Source: Hymenobacter nivis (lineage in GTDB: Bacteria; Bacteroidota; Bacteroidia; Cytophagales; Hymenobacteraceae). Taken from it: a stretch of DNA of 64,000 nucleotides. The DNA lies in assembly GCF_006439025.1 (NCBI RefSeq), contig NZ_RCYZ01000002.1, positions 62,753-126,752 of the forward strand. The letters are read 5' to 3'. Made by a program: the position numbers and the translations under genes. Of this stretch, positions 27,322 to 39,727 are shown one piece after another. Position 1 is the stretch's first letter. The number at the start of each line of letters is the position of its first letter. Below the pieces are notes generated by a model. The model saw nothing but the letters and a program-made list of their open reading frames with translations, made no database searches and was not told where the DNA came from.

Positions 27322-27383
27322 CATTCTGAGGCGGTTGCCTCGCATTCGGTTCATTTTTGCTGGCTCAGCCAGTCCCTTCTGCA

Positions 27384-27578
27384 ATGAACAAGCTAACCAA
27401 TTATTTCCGTGCTACTGCCGAGGAAATGCGTTATAGCGTGACGTGGCCCACAGCCATTGAATTGCAAAAGAGCGCTGGACTGGTACTTATCGGTTCGTTG
27501 GTGTTCGCCGCAGTCGTGGGTGTAATGGACGTTGCATTCAATAAAAGCCTGACGGCTTTTTATCAGTCGTTTCGCTAA
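27384..27578 (+). CDS. secE: Preprotein translocase subunit SecE
   Basis: 64 aa from the ATG at 27384; a TTG in frame upstream (27357) would add nine non-conserved residues. One amphipathic helix (YFRATAEEMRYSVTWPT) then one membrane helix (AGLVLIGSLVFAAVVGVMDV), the minimal SecE form. Clamps SecY, encoded 26 kb downstream. Confidence 0.94.
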   Translation: MNKLTNYFRATAEEMRYSVTWPTAIELQKSAGLVLIGSLVFAAVVGVMDVAFNKSLTAFYQSFR

Positions 27579-27591
27579 TCAGTAATAAAAG

Positions 27592-28155
27592 ATGGGCGAA
27601 TTGAAATGGTACGTGGTACGCTCAGTGAGTGGCCAGGAAAAAAAAGCCAAAAATTACCTTGAAACTGAGCTTGGTCGCCACAACCTAACCGAGTTGGTTC
27701 CGCAAGTACTGATTCCAGTGGAAAAGGTATTTGAGATGCGTAATGGTAAAAAGCGCGTTCGTGAGCGTAATCTTTACCCCGGCTATATCATCATTCATGC
27801 TGATCTAGGTCATGGAGAAGTGGACCACATCATAACCAGCACCCCTGGTGTGATAGGGTTCTTAGGTGATAAGGACAAGAAGGATGCTGCTAACAATAAG
27901 CCTGTTCCCTTGCATATCACTGAGGTCAATCGTATACTCGGCATCGTAGACGAAGCCGAAGAGCAGGTTGCAACGCTTGATAAGCCGTACGTAGTAGGCG
28001 AATTGGTGAAAATTACCGACGGTGGTTTTGCTGGTATGTCGGGCACCGTGTCGGAAATTTTTGAAGAGCGCAAAAAACTCAACGTAATCGTAAAAATATT
28101 TGGCCGTTCGCAGCCAATGGAATTGAATTACACCCAGGTAGAAAAAGAGGCCTAG
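27592..28155 (+). CDS. nusG: Transcription termination/antitermination protein NusG
   Basis: 187 aa: NGN domain (KWYVVRSVSGQEKKAKNYLE, NLYPGYIIIHADL) and C-terminal KOW domain (GELVKITDGGFAGMSGTVSE). Couples RNA polymerase with ribosome or Rho. Follows secE by 13 bases and is separated from rplK by a 119-base leader in which L11/L1 control might act; no clear structure was resolved there. Confidence 0.96.
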   Translation: MGELKWYVVRSVSGQEKKAKNYLETELGRHNLTELVPQVLIPVEKVFEMRNGKKRVRERNLYPGYIIIHADLGHGEVDHIITSTPGVIGFLGDKDKKDAANNKPVPLHITEVNRILGIVDEAEEQVATLDKPYVVGELVKITDGGFAGMSGTVSEIFEERKKLNVIVKIFGRSQPMELNYTQVEKEA

Positions 28156-28274
28156 AGCCCTAATTATACCATGTCGACCATTGGCTCCGGGTCGGCTGGG
28201 CTTCCAAATAGGAGTATACTACTAACTGAGGCAATTGCGAGTTACGACGCAAAAACCACAGCCTTACAAATCAA

Positions 28275-28718
28275 ATGGCCAAGGAAATTAGAGGTTATCT
28301 GCGCTTGCAGATAAAGGGAGGCTCAGCGAACCCATCGCCGCCGGTAGGACCTGCACTTGGTAGCAAAGGCCTTAACATCATGGAGTTCTGCAAGCAGTTT
28401 AATGCGCGCACCCAGGATAAGGCCGGCCAAATCTGTCCCGTACTGATTACCATGTACACCGATAAGTCTTTTGACTTTGTGGTGAAGACTGCTCCCGCAC
28501 CGGTGCTCCTAATGGAGGCAGCCAAGTTGCAGAGTGGTTCGAAAGAGCCCAACCGTAATAAGGTAGGTTCGGTTACGTGGGATCAGATCCGTACCATTGC
28601 CGAAACGAAGATGCCCGACTTGAATGCCTTTAAGGTAGAGTCGGCCATGAAGCAAGTGGCCGGTACGGCCCGCAGCATGGGCATCACCGTCAAGGGCGAT
28701 TCTCCCTTTGCAGAATAA
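28275..28718 (+). CDS. rplK: 50S ribosomal protein L11
   Basis: 147 aa, full length. [20 protein letters not shown] at the N-terminus is the proline-rich region that moves in GTPase-centre signalling; the C-terminal RNA-binding domain includes the segment [18 protein letters not shown]. Binds 23S helices 43-44 with L10. Confidence 0.97.
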   Translation: MAKEIRGYLRLQIKGGSANPSPPVGPALGSKGLNIMEFCKQFNARTQDKAGQICPVLITMYTDKSFDFVVKTAPAPVLLMEAAKLQSGSKEPNRNKVGSVTWDQIRTIAETKMPDLNAFKVESAMKQVAGTARSMGITVKGDSPFAE

Positions 28719-28736
28719 TTAAACGGAGAAAAGCAA

Positions 28737-29435
28737 ATGGCAAAGATCACTAAAAAGCGCAAGGATGCCCTTGCCAAATATGACCTGACGGAGGTGCGTA
28801 GCCTTCTTGAAGCTGCAAAAGTAGTGAAGGACATTTCCTACACTAAGTTTGATTCTTCGGTTGACATTGACGTTCGCTTGGGCGTTGATCCCCGCAAAGC
28901 TGACCAAATGGTGCGCGGTGTAGCAACGCTGCCCCACGGTACTGGTAAAACAGTACGTGTTTTGGCGCTTGTGACTCCTGATAAGGAGGCTGAAGCCCTT
29001 GCCGCTGGTGCCGATTTTGTAGGTTTGGATGACTATATCTCGAAAATAGAGAAAGGTTGGACCGACATCGACGTTATCATCACCATGCCGGCTGTAATGG
29101 CTAAAGTAGGTCGTTTGGGCCGTGTATTGGGCCCCCGTGGCCTAATGCCGAACCCCAAATCGGGTACGGTAACAACCGATGTTGCCAAAGCTGTGCAAGA
29201 AGTAAAAGCTGGTAAAATTGACTTCAAAGTCGATAAAACTGGTATTATTCATTGTTCAGTAGGTAAAGTATCATTTGACGAAAGTAAACTGGCTGAAAAT
29301 GCATTGGAAATCATCCAAACATTGGGTCGCCTGAAGCCTTCTTCTTCGAAAGGTACTTACATCAAGAGCATTACCTTGAGCAGCACAATGTCGCCCGGTG
29401 TGCCGGTTGATAGCCAGGTTACTTCCGCTAACTAA
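28737..29435 (+). CDS. rplA: 50S ribosomal protein L1
   Basis: 232 aa, with the family signature [20 protein letters not shown] and [15 protein letters not shown]. Part of the L1 stalk, and in many bacteria the repressor of its own L11-L1 mRNA. 18 bases after rplK. Confidence 0.97.
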   Translation: MAKITKKRKDALAKYDLTEVRSLLEAAKVVKDISYTKFDSSVDIDVRLGVDPRKADQMVRGVATLPHGTGKTVRVLALVTPDKEAEALAAGADFVGLDDYISKIEKGWTDIDVIITMPAVMAKVGRLGRVLGPRGLMPNPKSGTVTTDVAKAVQEVKAGKIDFKVDKTGIIHCSVGKVSFDESKLAENALEIIQTLGRLKPSSSKGTYIKSITLSSTMSPGVPVDSQVTSAN

Positions 29436-29450
29436 TTAAACGACTCACCC

Positions 29451-29999
29451 ATGAACAGGGAAGAAAAGCAAACCCTAGTGGACGAGTTGAGCGAGAAGTT
29501 TCAATCGCACAACTCGTTCTACATCGTCGATGCTTCGGTGATGTCAGTAGCGAAAATCAACGAATTTCGTCGTCTATGCTTCAACCGCGGCATGGAATAT
29601 AAGGTGTACAAGAATACCTTTATTCGCAAGGCACTTGATACCTTAGGCCACGATACTTCGGAGATGGATGCCGCGCTGAAAGGCCAATCAGGTGTACTGT
29701 TCTCGCAAGAGAGTGGCTCGGCTCCGGCTAAGCTGTTGCGTGACTTTTACAAGTCGCAGGCTTATGGCCGTAACGTAACACCTAAACCTGTGCTGAAAGG
29801 TGCCTATGTAGATGCAAGCATCTATCTTGGCTCTAATCAGCTAGAAGGTCTGATTACCATTAAAGGCAAGCAAGAATTGCTCGGTGAACTCATCGGCCTT
29901 CTGCAGTCGCCTGCTAAGAATGTTATCTCTGCGCTACAAAGCGGCGGTAACAAGCTGGCTGGTATCCTCAAAACGCTTTCCGAGAAAGAGGCAGTTTAA
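29451..29999 (+). CDS. rplJ: 50S ribosomal protein L10
   Basis: 182 aa. N-terminal L11/23S-binding domain (MNREEKQTLVDELSEKFQSH), C-terminal helix for L7/L12 dimers (ELIGLLQSPAKNVISALQSG). Only 15 bases separate it from rplA, so any L10 autoregulatory leader must lie within rplA. Confidence 0.96.
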   Translation: MNREEKQTLVDELSEKFQSHNSFYIVDASVMSVAKINEFRRLCFNRGMEYKVYKNTFIRKALDTLGHDTSEMDAALKGQSGVLFSQESGSAPAKLLRDFYKSQAYGRNVTPKPVLKGAYVDASIYLGSNQLEGLITIKGKQELLGELIGLLQSPAKNVISALQSGGNKLAGILKTLSEKEAV

Positions 30000-30065
30000 G
30001 TACCTGCTGAATTCTCGCACTTCAATATTATTTTCAACAACACCTTTTTTTAACAATCTACTGAA

Positions 30066-30446
30066 ATGGCAGATTTGAAAGCATTCGCTGAGCAGCTCGT
30101 AAACCTGACGGTGAAAGAAGTAAACGAACTGGCTGGTATCCTGAAGGACGAGTATGGCATCGAGCCCGCTGCTGCTGCTCCTGTAATGATGGCTGGCGGT
30201 GGCGGCGGCGCTGCTGAAGAGGCTCCTGAGGAGAAGACGTCGTTTGACGTTATCTTGAAAGCTGCCGGTGGTGCTAAACTGGCCGTAGTAAAATTGGTGA
30301 AAGACCTGACCGGCCTCGGCCTGAAGGAAGCCAAAGAGCTGGTTGATGGCGCTCCCAAGCCCCTGAAAGAAGGCGTAACTAAAGACGAAGCCGACACGCT
30401 GAAGAAGCAGTTGGAAGAAGCTGGTGCCGAAGTAGAGGTGAAGTAA
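30066..30446 (+). CDS. rplL: 50S ribosomal protein L7/L12
   Basis: 126 aa: N-terminal dimerisation helices, a flexible Ala/Gly hinge (about residues 38-58, with five Gly in a row), and the C-terminal factor-binding domain ([40 protein letters not shown]). Very strong codon bias. Confidence 0.97.
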   Translation: MADLKAFAEQLVNLTVKEVNELAGILKDEYGIEPAAAAPVMMAGGGGGAAEEAPEEKTSFDVILKAAGGAKLAVVKLVKDLTGLGLKEAKELVDGAPKPLKEGVTKDEADTLKKQLEEAGAEVEVK

Positions 30447-30490
30447 TTGCAGCTCCTGAAGCTGTACTTAACTTGCTTCGAATAAGGATT

Positions 30491-30518
30491 AGACCTGGCA
30501 ACTTAGCCAGGTCTTTTC
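30491..30518 (+). terminator. Attenuator-like hairpin between rplL and rpoB
   Basis: AGACCTGGC (30491-30499) pairs with GCCAGGTCT (30506-30514), loop AACTTA, then TTTT. The site matches the partial terminator that lowers rpoBC relative to rplJL in other bacteria; here that role is inferred. Confidence 0.75.
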
Positions 30519-30698
30519 CTGTTTGTAGTATTGCCGGAGCGCGGGCCACTTGGTTTGCGCTTCGTTGTGTCAACATACAGTTCTGTTTTACGGAATTGTT
30601 TTGGGCTGTAAACCAATAGGTTGGCAGAGTTGAACATCCACTTTACTAGGTGGCTCCCACTTTTACGCTTCCGTGTCCATCTTTTAATCCCCTCCGCA

Positions 30699-33600
30699 TT
30701 GGCTACACCGAAAGCAAAAACGGCCGCGCTCCAGAAATCGGCCGCCGCTGAGCGAATCAGTTTCGCTAAGATTAGAAAGGTTATTGAATATCCGGACTTT
30801 TTGGACGTGCAAGTGCAGTCGTTCCAGGATTTCTTTCAGTTGGAAACTGCCGCTGAGAATCGGTCAAACGAAGGTTTGTTCAAGGTATTCGCCGAGAACT
30901 TCCCTATTTCCGATTCGCGCGAAAATTTCGTACTGAACTTTATAGATTATCACGTTGACCCGCCTAAATATTCGGTTGATGAGTGTATTGACCGGGGCCT
31001 AACGTATTCTGTGCCCCTAAAGGCTAAGTTGCGCCTTATCTGCAATGATAAGGATAATGAAGATTTTGAGACAATCGAACAGGAAGTGTTTTTGGGTAAC
31101 ATCCCTTACATGACCGAAAAGGGTTCGTTTGTTATCAACGGTGCCGAGCGGGTTATCGTATCGCAGTTGCACCGTTCACCAGGGGTGTTTTTTGCTCAGA
31201 GCAAGCACACCAATGGTACCAAGCTTTATTCAGCACGCATTATTCCGTTCAAAGGATCGTGGATTGAATTTGCCACGGACGTGAATAACGTGATGTATGC
31301 TTACATCGACCGTAAAAAGAAGTTTCCAGTTACGACGCTGCTCCGCGCCATCGGTTACGGTACTGACAAAGATATTCTCGACCTGTTTGGGCTATCGGAG
31401 GAAGTAAAAGCCGATAAGAAAAACCTCAAAAAAGCAGTTGGCCGTAAGTTGGCTGCCCGGGTGCTGCGTACTTGGACGGAAGACTTCGTGGACGAAGATA
31501 CCGGTGAGGTGGTCTCCATCGATCGGAACGAAGTGCTGCTGGAGCGTGACTCAATGATTGAGGAGGCTGATATTGATACCATCCTAGAGGCTGGGGCAAA
31601 ATCGGTTATTCTGCACCGCGAGAACGTAAACATCGCGGATTTTGCCATTATCTATAATACGCTTCAGAAGGACAACTCCAATTCGGAGAAAGAGGCTGTG
31701 GAGCAGATTTATCGCCAGCTCCGTAACACGGAGGCCCCTGACGAAGAGACTGCCCGCGACATCATCCAGAAGCTGTTCTTCTCGGACAAGCGCTACGACC
31801 TCGGGGAAGTAGGCCGTTACCGCATTAATAAGAAGCTGGCCATTGACATGAGCCAAGCTTCACGGGTGTTGACCAATCAGGACATTGTTTTGATCGTGAA
31901 GTACCTGATTGGCTTGATTAACTCAAAGGCCATTGTTGATGATATTGACCACTTGAGCAACCGCCGCGTACGCACGGTGGGTGAGCAGCTTTATGCGCAA
32001 TTCGGCGTAGGACTGGCCCGTATGGCTCGTACTATTAAAGAGCGCATGAACGTGCGCGATAACGAGGATTTTAAGCCTGTCGACTTGATTAACGCCCGGA
32101 CGCTGTCCAGCGTGATCAACTCGTTCTTCGGTACGAACCAGTTGTCGCAGTTTATGGACCAAACCAACCCGTTAGCCGAGGTAACGCATAAGCGTCGCGT
32201 ATCGGCTCTCGGACCAGGAGGTCTGTCGCGTGAGCGTGCTGGTTTCGAAGTACGTGACGTGCACTACACGCACTATGGTCGTCTTTGCACCATTGAAACC
32301 CCGGAGGGCCCTAACATTGGCCTGATTTCATCGCTTTGCGTTCACGCCCGCGTTAACTCGATGGGCTTTATCGAGACACCTTACCGCGATGTAAAAGACG
32401 GCAAGGTGGATATGAGCTCCAATGTGAAGTTCCTGACTGCTGAGGAGGAGGATACCCACCACATTGCCCAGGCCAACTCTTTGCTTGATAACGATGGCAA
32501 ACTGACCCAAGAATTGGTGAAGGGCCGTTTCGAAGGTGACTTTCCAGTTGTAAACCCTGAGGAGTACTCTTACATGGACGTGGCCCCGAACCAGATTGTG
32601 TCGGTAGCTGCTTCGCTGATTCCTTTCCTGGAGCATGACGATGCTAACCGGGCCCTGATGGGTTCGAACATGCAGCGCCAGGCCGTGCCGTTGGTTCGTC
32701 CCGAGGCCCCTATTGTGGGTACCGGCTTGGAAGGTCGCATCGCTACTGACTCGCGCACGCTGGTGGTGTCGGAGGGTGAAGGCGTAATTGATTACGTGGA
32801 CGCCAACAAGATCATCGTTAAATACGACTTGTCAGAAGACGAGGTAATGATAAGCTTCGATGCTGAGCGCATCACTTATGACCTTATCAAATTCCGCCGT
32901 ACCAACCAAGATACTTGCCTCAACCTAACGCCGTTGGTAAAACGCGGCGAGCGGGTGAGCAAGGGGCAGCCATTGTGCGAAGGCTATGGTACTAACCAAG
33001 GCGAACTTGCTTTGGGACGTAACATGCAGGTAGCCTTTATGCCTTGGCAAGGTTATAACTTCGAGGATGCCATCGTCATCTCAGAGCGCGTAGTTCGCGA
33101 CGATATTTTCACCTCAATTCACATCGAGGAATTTGAGTTGGAAGTACGCGAAACCAAGCGTGGTGAGGAAGAGCTGACTTCGGAAATTCCTAACGTGAGC
33201 GAAGAGGCCGTCCGCAACCTTGACGACAACGGTATTATCCGTTTGGGTGCTGAGGTACGCGAAGGTGATATTCTGATTGGTAAAATCACGCCCAAGGGTG
33301 AGACGGACCCAACTCCGGAAGAGAAGCTACTCCGCGCTATCTTCGGTGATAAGGCCGGCGATGTTAAAGATGCTTCGCTCAAAGCGCCGCCCTCTTTACA
33401 GGGTGTGGTGATTGGCACCAAACTGTTTTCGCGTCCTAAGAAAGACAAAAACCTGCGGGCTAAGTCGAAGAAGGAAGTGGAAGACCTGAAAGACAAGTAC
33501 GCACACGAGCTGCGCGGCATCAAGGCCATTATGGTCGACAAGCTGGTGCAATTGCTCGAAGGCAAAACGTCGCAGGGTATCAAGCACCGCTTTGGCGAGG

Positions 33601-34601
33601 AGATGATTGCGAAGGGTGTTAAGTTCAACCGCAAAAACATCAACGAGGGCCTTTTCCCCGAAAAGAATCCTTATAAGGATGAAAGCAACTACGCCGTACC
33701 GGAAGAGGTAAATCTTTTCAAAGACCTAATTCTGGAAGGCTGGACGGCTGACGCCCGCGTGAACGCCATGCTGCTGACGTTGGTGAAGAACTACGCCAAG
33801 CGCCGCAACACCATCACGGCGCATTTTAAGCGCAACCGTTTCACGCTGGAAGTGGGTGATGAATTGCCCGCTGGCATTGTGCAACTGGCCAAGGTTTATA
33901 TAGCCAAGAAGCGTAAGCTGAAAGTAGGTGATAAAATGGCTGGCCGCCACGGCAACAAAGGGGTTGTGGCACGCATCGTGCGCGATGAGGACATGCCCTT
34001 CTTGGCCGATGGTACGCCGATGGACATTGTGCTGAACCCATTGGGTGTACCAAGCCGGATGAACATTGGCCAGATCTATGAAACTGTGCTTGGCTGGGCC
34101 GGTCTGAAAATGGGCCGTCGTTATTCGACGCCGATTTTTGACGGTGCTACGGAAGCAGAAGTATCGAAAGAACTGACGGAAGCTGGTCTGCCGCACTTCG
34201 GCCGCACCTACCTGCACGATGGCCTGACCGGACAGCAGTTTGACCAGCCAGTGACTGTGGGTGTGATTTACATGCTCAAGTTGGGTCACTTGGTTGATGA
34301 CAAGATGCACGCCCGTTCCATTGGGCCGTACTCGCTCATCACGCAGCAGCCGCTGGGTGGTAAGGCACAGTTCGGTGGCCAGCGTTTTGGTGAAATGGAA
34401 GTTTGGGCCTTGGAAGCCTTCGGTGCTTCCAACGTGCTCCAGGAAATCCTGACCGTGAAATCGGACGACGTGGTGGGCCGTGCTAAAGCTTACGAAGCCA
34501 TTGTGAAAGGCGATGTATTGCCCAAGCCGAACATTCCCGAGTCGTTCAACGTGCTGATCCACGAGTTGCGTGGCTTGGCACTGGAAATCACGCTGGAATA
34601 A
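30699..34601 (+). CDS. rpoB: RNA polymerase beta subunit
   Basis: 1300 aa assuming a TTG start at 30699, read as [18 protein letters not shown]. There is no in-frame ATG before well inside the conserved protein; alternative TTG codons lie at 30621 and 30630 but would add about 25 unconserved residues. Landmarks: the rifampicin region [52 protein letters not shown] and the C-terminal [20 protein letters not shown]. The hairpin at 30491 lies upstream and a long spacer precedes rpoC. Confidence 0.96.
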   Translation: MATPKAKTAALQKSAAAERISFAKIRKVIEYPDFLDVQVQSFQDFFQLETAAENRSNEGLFKVFAENFPISDSRENFVLNFIDYHVDPPKYSVDECIDRGLTYSVPLKAKLRLICNDKDNEDFETIEQEVFLGNIPYMTEKGSFVINGAERVIVSQLHRSPGVFFAQSKHTNGTKLYSARIIPFKGSWIEFATDVNNVMYAYIDRKKKFPVTTLLRAIGYGTDKDILDLFGLSEEVKADKKNLKKAVGRKLAARVLRTWTEDFVDEDTGEVVSIDRNEVLLERDSMIEEADIDTILEAGAKSVILHRENVNIADFAIIYNTLQKDNSNSEKEAVEQIYRQLRNTEAPDEETARDIIQKLFFSDKRYDLGEVGRYRINKKLAIDMSQASRVLTNQDIVLIVKYLIGLINSKAIVDDIDHLSNRRVRTVGEQLYAQFGVGLARMARTIKERMNVRDNEDFKPVDLINARTLSSVINSFFGTNQLSQFMDQTNPLAEVTHKRRVSALGPGGLSRERAGFEVRDVHYTHYGRLCTIETPEGPNIGLISSLCVHARVNSMGFIETPYRDVKDGKVDMSSNVKFLTAEEEDTHHIAQANSLLDNDGKLTQELVKGRFEGDFPVVNPEEYSYMDVAPNQIVSVAASLIPFLEHDDANRALMGSNMQRQAVPLVRPEAPIVGTGLEGRIATDSRTLVVSEGEGVIDYVDANKIIVKYDLSEDEVMISFDAERITYDLIKFRRTNQDTCLNLTPLVKRGERVSKGQPLCEGYGTNQGELALGRNMQVAFMPWQGYNFEDAIVISERVVRDDIFTSIHIEEFELEVRETKRGEEELTSEIPNVSEEAVRNLDDNGIIRLGAEVREGDILIGKITPKGETDPTPEEKLLRAIFGDKAGDVKDASLKAPPSLQGVVIGTKLFSRPKKDKNLRAKSKKEVEDLKDKYAHELRGIKAIMVDKLVQLLEGKTSQGIKHRFGEEMIAKGVKFNRKNINEGLFPEKNPYKDESNYAVPEEVNLFKDLILEGWTADARVNAMLLTLVKNYAKRRNTITAHFKRNRFTLEVGDELPAGIVQLAKVYIAKKRKLKVGDKMAGRHGNKGVVARIVRDEDMPFLADGTPMDIVLNPLGVPSRMNIGQIYETVLGWAGLKMGRRYSTPIFDGATEAEVSKELTEAGLPHFGRTYLHDGLTGQQFDQPVTVGVIYMLKLGHLVDDKMHARSIGPYSLITQQPLGGKAQFGGQRFGEMEVWALEAFGASNVLQEILTVKSDDVVGRAKAYEAIVKGDVLPKPNIPESFNVLIHELRGLALEITLE

Positions 34602-34904
34602 GTTTCTGTTGGGGGTTAGCTGCTTACTGTGGCTAACCCTCAATAAAATTTAATAAGATACAGGGCACTTGCCTTGTCAGTCTATCGCTTGGTTGAAGAG
34701 TGGTCAGTACGAAACAGCTGTCCCGAGACAGGTCAGGGCAGTAGAGGAACCGACCGCTTATAGTTTGCAGATAAAGAGAAGACCTGACGAAGATCTACTA
34801 CGCGGCGTACCTGTCTGACCCGTAGAGCACTTTTCGTAGCGTCAAACTGTTAGAGAAGACTCTGGCAGTTAAAGCCAAACAGCTAAAAGCTTAACACATA
34901 CCTA
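34602..34904 (+). other. Long rpoB-rpoC spacer, noncoding, partly structured
   Basis: 303 bases, purine-rich and lower in GC than its neighbours, with no open frame of note. Seen by eye: an 8-base-pair hairpin GGGTTAGC (34613-34620) with GCTAACCC (34632-34639) just after rpoB, and a CTGTC/GACAG stem near 34719-34732. No TAnnTTTG box was found, so it is probably transcribed from upstream. Confidence 0.6.
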
Positions 34905-37900
34905 ATGGCTTTCGCAAAAAATAAGAAGTTAGTCCAAGACTTCTCCAAGGTTACTATTTCGCTCGCGTCGCCGGAAGTGATTCTGGAGCGCTCGACGGGG
35001 GAAGTGGTGAAGCCTGAAACCATCAACTACCGCACTTACAAGCCCGAGATGGGTGGTCTATTTTGCGAGCGCATTTTCGGCCCTGTGAAGGACTGGGAAT
35101 GTCACTGCGGCAAATACAAGCGCATTCGTTACAAAGGCATTATCTGTGACCGGTGCGGCGTAGAAGTGACCGAAAAGAAAGTCCGCCGTGAGCGGATGGG
35201 CCACATTGAATTAGTGGTGCCCGTTGCGCACATTTGGTACTTCAAATCGCTGCCTAACAAAATCGGCTACTTGCTGGGTTTGCCCACTAAGAAGCTTGAC
35301 CAGATTATCTACTACGAACGCTATGTAGTGGTGCAGCCCGGTGCAATGGCTGAAGAAGGCGTGCAGCAACTCGACTTCATGACGGAGGATGAGTATCTGG
35401 ACGTAATCGATAAGCTGCCCCGCGAAAACCAGATGCTGCCGAACGAAGACCCCAACAAATTCATCGCCAAGATGGGGGCCGACGCTTTGCAGATGCTGTT
35501 GGAGCGCATCAATCTTGATGAGCTTAGCTACTCGCTCCGTGACTCGGCTGCGCATGAAACCTCGCAGCAGCGTAAGGCCGAGGCTTTGAAGCGCCTACGC
35601 GTGGTAGAGGCGTTCCGCGATGCAGCTACCCGCGTAGAAAACAAGCCCGAGTGGATGGTGATCCGCATGGTGCCGGTGATTCCGCCTGAGCTACGCCCAT
35701 TGGTGCCGCTCGATGGTGGTCGCTTCGCTACTTCGGACTTGAACGACCTGTATCGTCGCGTTATCATCCGTAACAACCGCCTCAAGCGCCTAATTGAGAT
35801 TAAGGCCCCGGAGGTGATTCTGCGGAACGAGAAGCGTATGCTGCAGGAAGCTGTCGATTCGCTCTTCGACAACTCGCGTAAGGTGAATGCTGTGCGCGCC
35901 GAAGGCAACCGGGCTTTGAAGTCGCTTTCCGATATGCTGAAAGGCAAGCAGGGTCGCTTCCGTCAGAACCTGCTTGGTAAGCGTGTGGACTATTCAGGCC
36001 GTTCGGTTATCGTAGTGGGCCCCGAGCTCAAATTGCATGAGTGCGGCTTGCCCAAAAACATGGCTGCTGAGCTATTCAAGCCGTTCATCATCCGCAAGCT
36101 TATTGAGCGCGGTATTGTGAAAACGGTGAAATCGGCCAAGAAAATTGTGGACCGCAAAGACGCCGTTGTCTGGGATATCTTGGAGAACGTGCTAAAGGGC
36201 CACCCCGTGTTGCTTAACAGGGCCCCTACGTTGCACCGCTTGGGTATCCAGGCGTTCCAGCCGCGCCTAATTGAGGGCAAGGCTATCCAACTGCACCCGC
36301 TGGTTTGTACTGCCTTCAACGCTGACTTTGACGGTGACCAGATGGCTGTGCACGTGCCCCTGGGCCCGGCCGCCATTTTGGAAGCCTCTATGCTGATGCT
36401 GGCTTCGCACAACATCCTGAACCCAGCCAACGGGGCCCCCATCGCGGTGCCTTCGCAGGACATGGTGCTCGGACTGTACTATGTGACTAAAGGCAAACGC
36501 AGCACCGAAAACGAGAAGATCGAAGGCGAAGGCCGTGTGTTCTACTCAGATGAGGAAGTGGTGATTGCCTTGAATGAGAACAAGCTATCGAAGCACGCCT
36601 ACATCAAGGTGCGTACGATCATCCGCGACGAGAACGACGACTTGGTGACGAAAGTGATCGAGACGGTGGCTGGCCGCGTGCTATTCAACCAAATGGTGCC
36701 TGCTGAGGTGGGCTTTGTGGATGAGTTGCTGACCAAGAAAAAACTCCAGCAAATTATTTCGTTGGTGTTTAAGCGCACGGGCATGGCCCGTACAGCGCAG
36801 TTCCTAGACGATATCAAAACGCTTGGCTTCCAGTCGGCCTACAAAGGCGGCTTGAGCATGGGTCTTGGTGATATCAATATTCCCAAGGAGAAGGACGAGT
36901 TGATTGCGCAAGCCCAAGCTGACGTAGCCGCGGTGACGCAGAACTACCAGATGGGTCTGATTACCAATAACGAGCGTTACAACCAAGTTATTGATATCTG
37001 GACGCGCATCAACAACCAGATCACGGAGACCCTAATGGGCCGCCTGGAGAAGGAAGACCAGGGCTTCAACTCCATCTACATGATGATGCACTCGGGGGCC
37101 CGTGGCTCGCGTGAGCAGATTCGCCAGCTTGGTGGGATGCGTGGCCTGATGGCCAAGCCCCAGAAATCACTGCAAGGCTCGGTGGGCGAGATTATCGAAA
37201 ACCCGATTTTGTCTAACTTCAAAGAAGGTCTGGACGTAATCGAGTACTTTATCTCGACGCACGGTGCCCGTAAAGGTCTTGCCGATACGGCCATGAAAAC
37301 GGCTGATGCCGGCTACCTAACCCGTCGTTTGCATGACGTGGCGCAGGACGTTATCGTGACTCAGAGCGACTGCGGTACCCTTCGGGGCATCGAAACCTTC
37401 GCTTTGAAGGACAACGAGGACATCGTGGAGCCGTTGGCTGAGCGTATCCTCGGCCGGGTAGCGGTTCACGATATCGTAGATCCGCTGACTGACGAAATGA
37501 TCTTGGTTGCCGGTGGTGAAATTACTGAAGAAATTACCCGTCGCGTTGATCAAACGACCATTGAGTCGGTAGAGATTCGTTCAGTACTGACCTGCGAATC
37601 GAAACGGGGCATCTGCGGTAAGTGCTACGGCCGTAACCTGTCGTCGGGCCGTATGGTCCAGCGCGGCGAGGCAGTAGGCGTTATCGCAGCCCAATCGATT
37701 GGTGAGCCGGGTACCCAGCTCACGCTGCGCACCTTCCATGTGGGCGGTACTGCTTCCAACATTGCCGTAGAGGCCGGCATCAAGGCAAAATTCGCCGGGG
37801 TGGTTGAGTTTGAAGACATCCGCACTGTAGCCAGCACTAATACCGACGGCGAAGCCGTGGGCGTAGTAATGGGCCGCTCGGGTGAAATCCGAGTTGTAGA

Positions 37901-39257
37901 GGCTGGCACCGGCAAAGTGTTGCTTTCGAACCACGTGCCCTACGGCTCTTTCCTACTCGTGCAGGAAGGCCAGCAGGTAGAAAAAGGCCATGAGTTGTGC
38001 ACCTGGGACCCATACAACGCCGTTATTCTGGCCGAGTACGATGGTACCGTGCAGTACGATGCCATCACGGAAGGTATCACCTACCGTGAGGAGTCGGATG
38101 AACAGACCGGTCACCGTGAGAAGGTAGTTATTGAAAGCAAAGACAAGGCTCAAAACCCGTCCATCATTGTGAAGGGTGGTAAAAAGGCTGACCCTGATGC
38201 TCAGCGTTCTTATAGCCTGCCCGTGGGCTCGCACATCAACATCGAGAACAACGCGAAGATTAAGGCCGGTGACATCTTGGCCAAGATCCCGCGTATGGTG
38301 GGCAAAACCCGGGATATTACCGGTGGTCTGCCGCGTGTGGTGGAATTGTTCGAAGCCCGTAACCCGTCGAACCCAGCCGTTGTATCGGAAATTGACGGCG
38401 TAGTGACCTACGGTTCGGTAAAGCGTGGTAACCGTGAAATCTTCGTTGAGTCGAAAGACGGCGTGAAGAAGAAATACATGGTGCCGCTGTCGAAGCACAT
38501 TCTCGTGCAAGACAACGACTTTATCCGTGCTGGCATGCCGTTGTCGGATGGTGCTATCACACCTTCCGATATCCTGAGTATTCAGGGCCCCGGGGCCGTG
38601 CAGGAGTACCTCGTGAACGAGATTCAGGAAGTATACCGCTTGCAGGGTGTAAAGATCAACGATAAACACATCGAGGTGGTAGTCCGCCAGATGATGCAGA
38701 AAGTGGTGATCTTGGATGCTGGCGATACCTCTTTCCTCGAGAACCAGGTAATCAACAAGATCCTGTTCATGGAGGAAAACGACACCATCATTGATATGAA
38801 GGTGGTGACGGAAGCCGGCGATTCGGCCTCCATGAAGCCCGGCCAGATTGTGACCGCTCGCCGCCTCCGCGACGAGAACAGTAGCCTGAAGCGCCGTGAC
38901 CTGCAGCTGGTGCAAGTGCGCGAGGCGCAACCCTCGGTATCACGTCCCACACTGCAAGGCATCACGCAAGCATCCCTGGGTACACAGTCGTTCATCTCGG
39001 CCGCTTCGTTCCAGGAAACGACTAAAGTGCTGTCGGAAGCTGCCATTCGTGGCAAAGCCGACGAACTGTTGGGTTTGAAGGAAAACGTGATTGTTGGCCA
39101 CCTAATCCCGGCCGGTACTGGCTTGCTGGAGTATACCCGTCAGATCGTGCAAACGAAAGACGAAGTGGAAGCCCAACAGGCAGCTAAGGCTGCCGAGGAG
39201 GCAACGCCTGCTAAGCGCCCCTCGCGCGCTGGCAAGCGGGAAACTGTAGCCGAATAA
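34905..39257 (+). CDS. rpoC: RNA polymerase beta' subunit
   Basis: 1450 aa. N-terminal zinc site ([20 protein letters not shown]), active-site [15 protein letters not shown], bridge helix region [20 protein letters not shown], trigger-loop area and the second zinc region ([16 protein letters not shown]). The C-terminal 30 residues are Ala/Glu/Lys-rich and look disordered. Terminator follows. Confidence 0.98.
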   Translation: MAFAKNKKLVQDFSKVTISLASPEVILERSTGEVVKPETINYRTYKPEMGGLFCERIFGPVKDWECHCGKYKRIRYKGIICDRCGVEVTEKKVRRERMGHIELVVPVAHIWYFKSLPNKIGYLLGLPTKKLDQIIYYERYVVVQPGAMAEEGVQQLDFMTEDEYLDVIDKLPRENQMLPNEDPNKFIAKMGADALQMLLERINLDELSYSLRDSAAHETSQQRKAEALKRLRVVEAFRDAATRVENKPEWMVIRMVPVIPPELRPLVPLDGGRFATSDLNDLYRRVIIRNNRLKRLIEIKAPEVILRNEKRMLQEAVDSLFDNSRKVNAVRAEGNRALKSLSDMLKGKQGRFRQNLLGKRVDYSGRSVIVVGPELKLHECGLPKNMAAELFKPFIIRKLIERGIVKTVKSAKKIVDRKDAVVWDILENVLKGHPVLLNRAPTLHRLGIQAFQPRLIEGKAIQLHPLVCTAFNADFDGDQMAVHVPLGPAAILEASMLMLASHNILNPANGAPIAVPSQDMVLGLYYVTKGKRSTENEKIEGEGRVFYSDEEVVIALNENKLSKHAYIKVRTIIRDENDDLVTKVIETVAGRVLFNQMVPAEVGFVDELLTKKKLQQIISLVFKRTGMARTAQFLDDIKTLGFQSAYKGGLSMGLGDINIPKEKDELIAQAQADVAAVTQNYQMGLITNNERYNQVIDIWTRINNQITETLMGRLEKEDQGFNSIYMMMHSGARGSREQIRQLGGMRGLMAKPQKSLQGSVGEIIENPILSNFKEGLDVIEYFISTHGARKGLADTAMKTADAGYLTRRLHDVAQDVIVTQSDCGTLRGIETFALKDNEDIVEPLAERILGRVAVHDIVDPLTDEMILVAGGEITEEITRRVDQTTIESVEIRSVLTCESKRGICGKCYGRNLSSGRMVQRGEAVGVIAAQSIGEPGTQLTLRTFHVGGTASNIAVEAGIKAKFAGVVEFEDIRTVASTNTDGEAVGVVMGRSGEIRVVEAGTGKVLLSNHVPYGSFLLVQEGQQVEKGHELCTWDPYNAVILAEYDGTVQYDAITEGITYREESDEQTGHREKVVIESKDKAQNPSIIVKGGKKADPDAQRSYSLPVGSHINIENNAKIKAGDILAKIPRMVGKTRDITGGLPRVVELFEARNPSNPAVVSEIDGVVTYGSVKRGNREIFVESKDGVKKKYMVPLSKHILVQDNDFIRAGMPLSDGAITPSDILSIQGPGAVQEYLVNEIQEVYRLQGVKINDKHIEVVVRQMMQKVVILDAGDTSFLENQVINKILFMEENDTIIDMKVVTEAGDSASMKPGQIVTARRLRDENSSLKRRDLQLVQVREAQPSVSRPTLQGITQASLGTQSFISAASFQETTKVLSEAAIRGKADELLGLKENVIVGHLIPAGTGLLEYTRQIVQTKDEVEAQQAAKAAEEATPAKRPSRAGKRETVAE

Positions 39258-39277
39258 TTTGGCTATGCATTGAGTAA

Positions 39278-39315
39278 AGTAAAAGCCGACCGGTGTGAGC
39301 CGGTCGGCTTTTACT
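39278..39315. terminator. Terminator after rpoC
   Basis: Stem AAAAGCCGACCGG with full complement and loop TGTGAG. Its T-rich tail overlaps a TACTTTG box (39312-39318) that may start the next gene. Confidence 0.88.
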
Positions 39316-39318
39316 TTG
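39312..39318 (+). promoter_or_regulatory. Possible -7 box TACTTTG for the DUF3467 gene
   Basis: TA-n-TTTG variant 49 bases before the ATG and directly after the rpoC terminator. Confidence 0.35.
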
Positions 39319-39367
39319 CCCAGTAACTGGCAAGCCTTCTTGAGTACAACGCCAAAAAAACGATCCT

Positions 39368-39688
39368 ATGCAGCCCGAACAAACGCCAGATCCTAACGCC
39401 ATCAATATCGAGCTATCGGAGGAAATGGCTGAAGGAGAGTACGCCAATTTAGCCTTGATAGCCCACAGCAACAGCGAATTTGTAATTGATTTTATCCGGA
39501 TGATGCCAGGAATGCAGAAGGCTAAAGTCAAATCGCGCATCGTGGTAACACCTGAACATGCCAAGCGTTTGCTCGCGGCATTGGCTGAAAATGTGGAGCG
39601 CTATGAGCAATCATTCGGCCATATTAAGGTGCACAGCGATGCGCCTAATTACCCGATAAGTTTCGGCGGCGCAGTGGGTGAGGCATAG
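39368..39688 (+). CDS. DUF3467 domain protein
   Basis: 106 aa. INIELSEEMAEGEYANLALI then HSNSEFVIDFIRMMPGMQKA and SRIVVTPEHAKRLLAAL are the family's core. Function is unknown. Its place right after rpoC is conserved in Bacteroidota by my recollection and hints at a link with transcription or translation. It has its own terminator upstream and the rpsL promoter downstream, so it may be a single-gene unit. Confidence 0.85.
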   Translation: MQPEQTPDPNAINIELSEEMAEGEYANLALIAHSNSEFVIDFIRMMPGMQKAKVKSRIVVTPEHAKRLLAALAENVERYEQSFGHIKVHSDAPNYPISFGGAVGEA

Positions 39689-39727
39689 GGCCCCAGCGGC
39701 TACTTAAAATTAACCAACTCACGTAGT

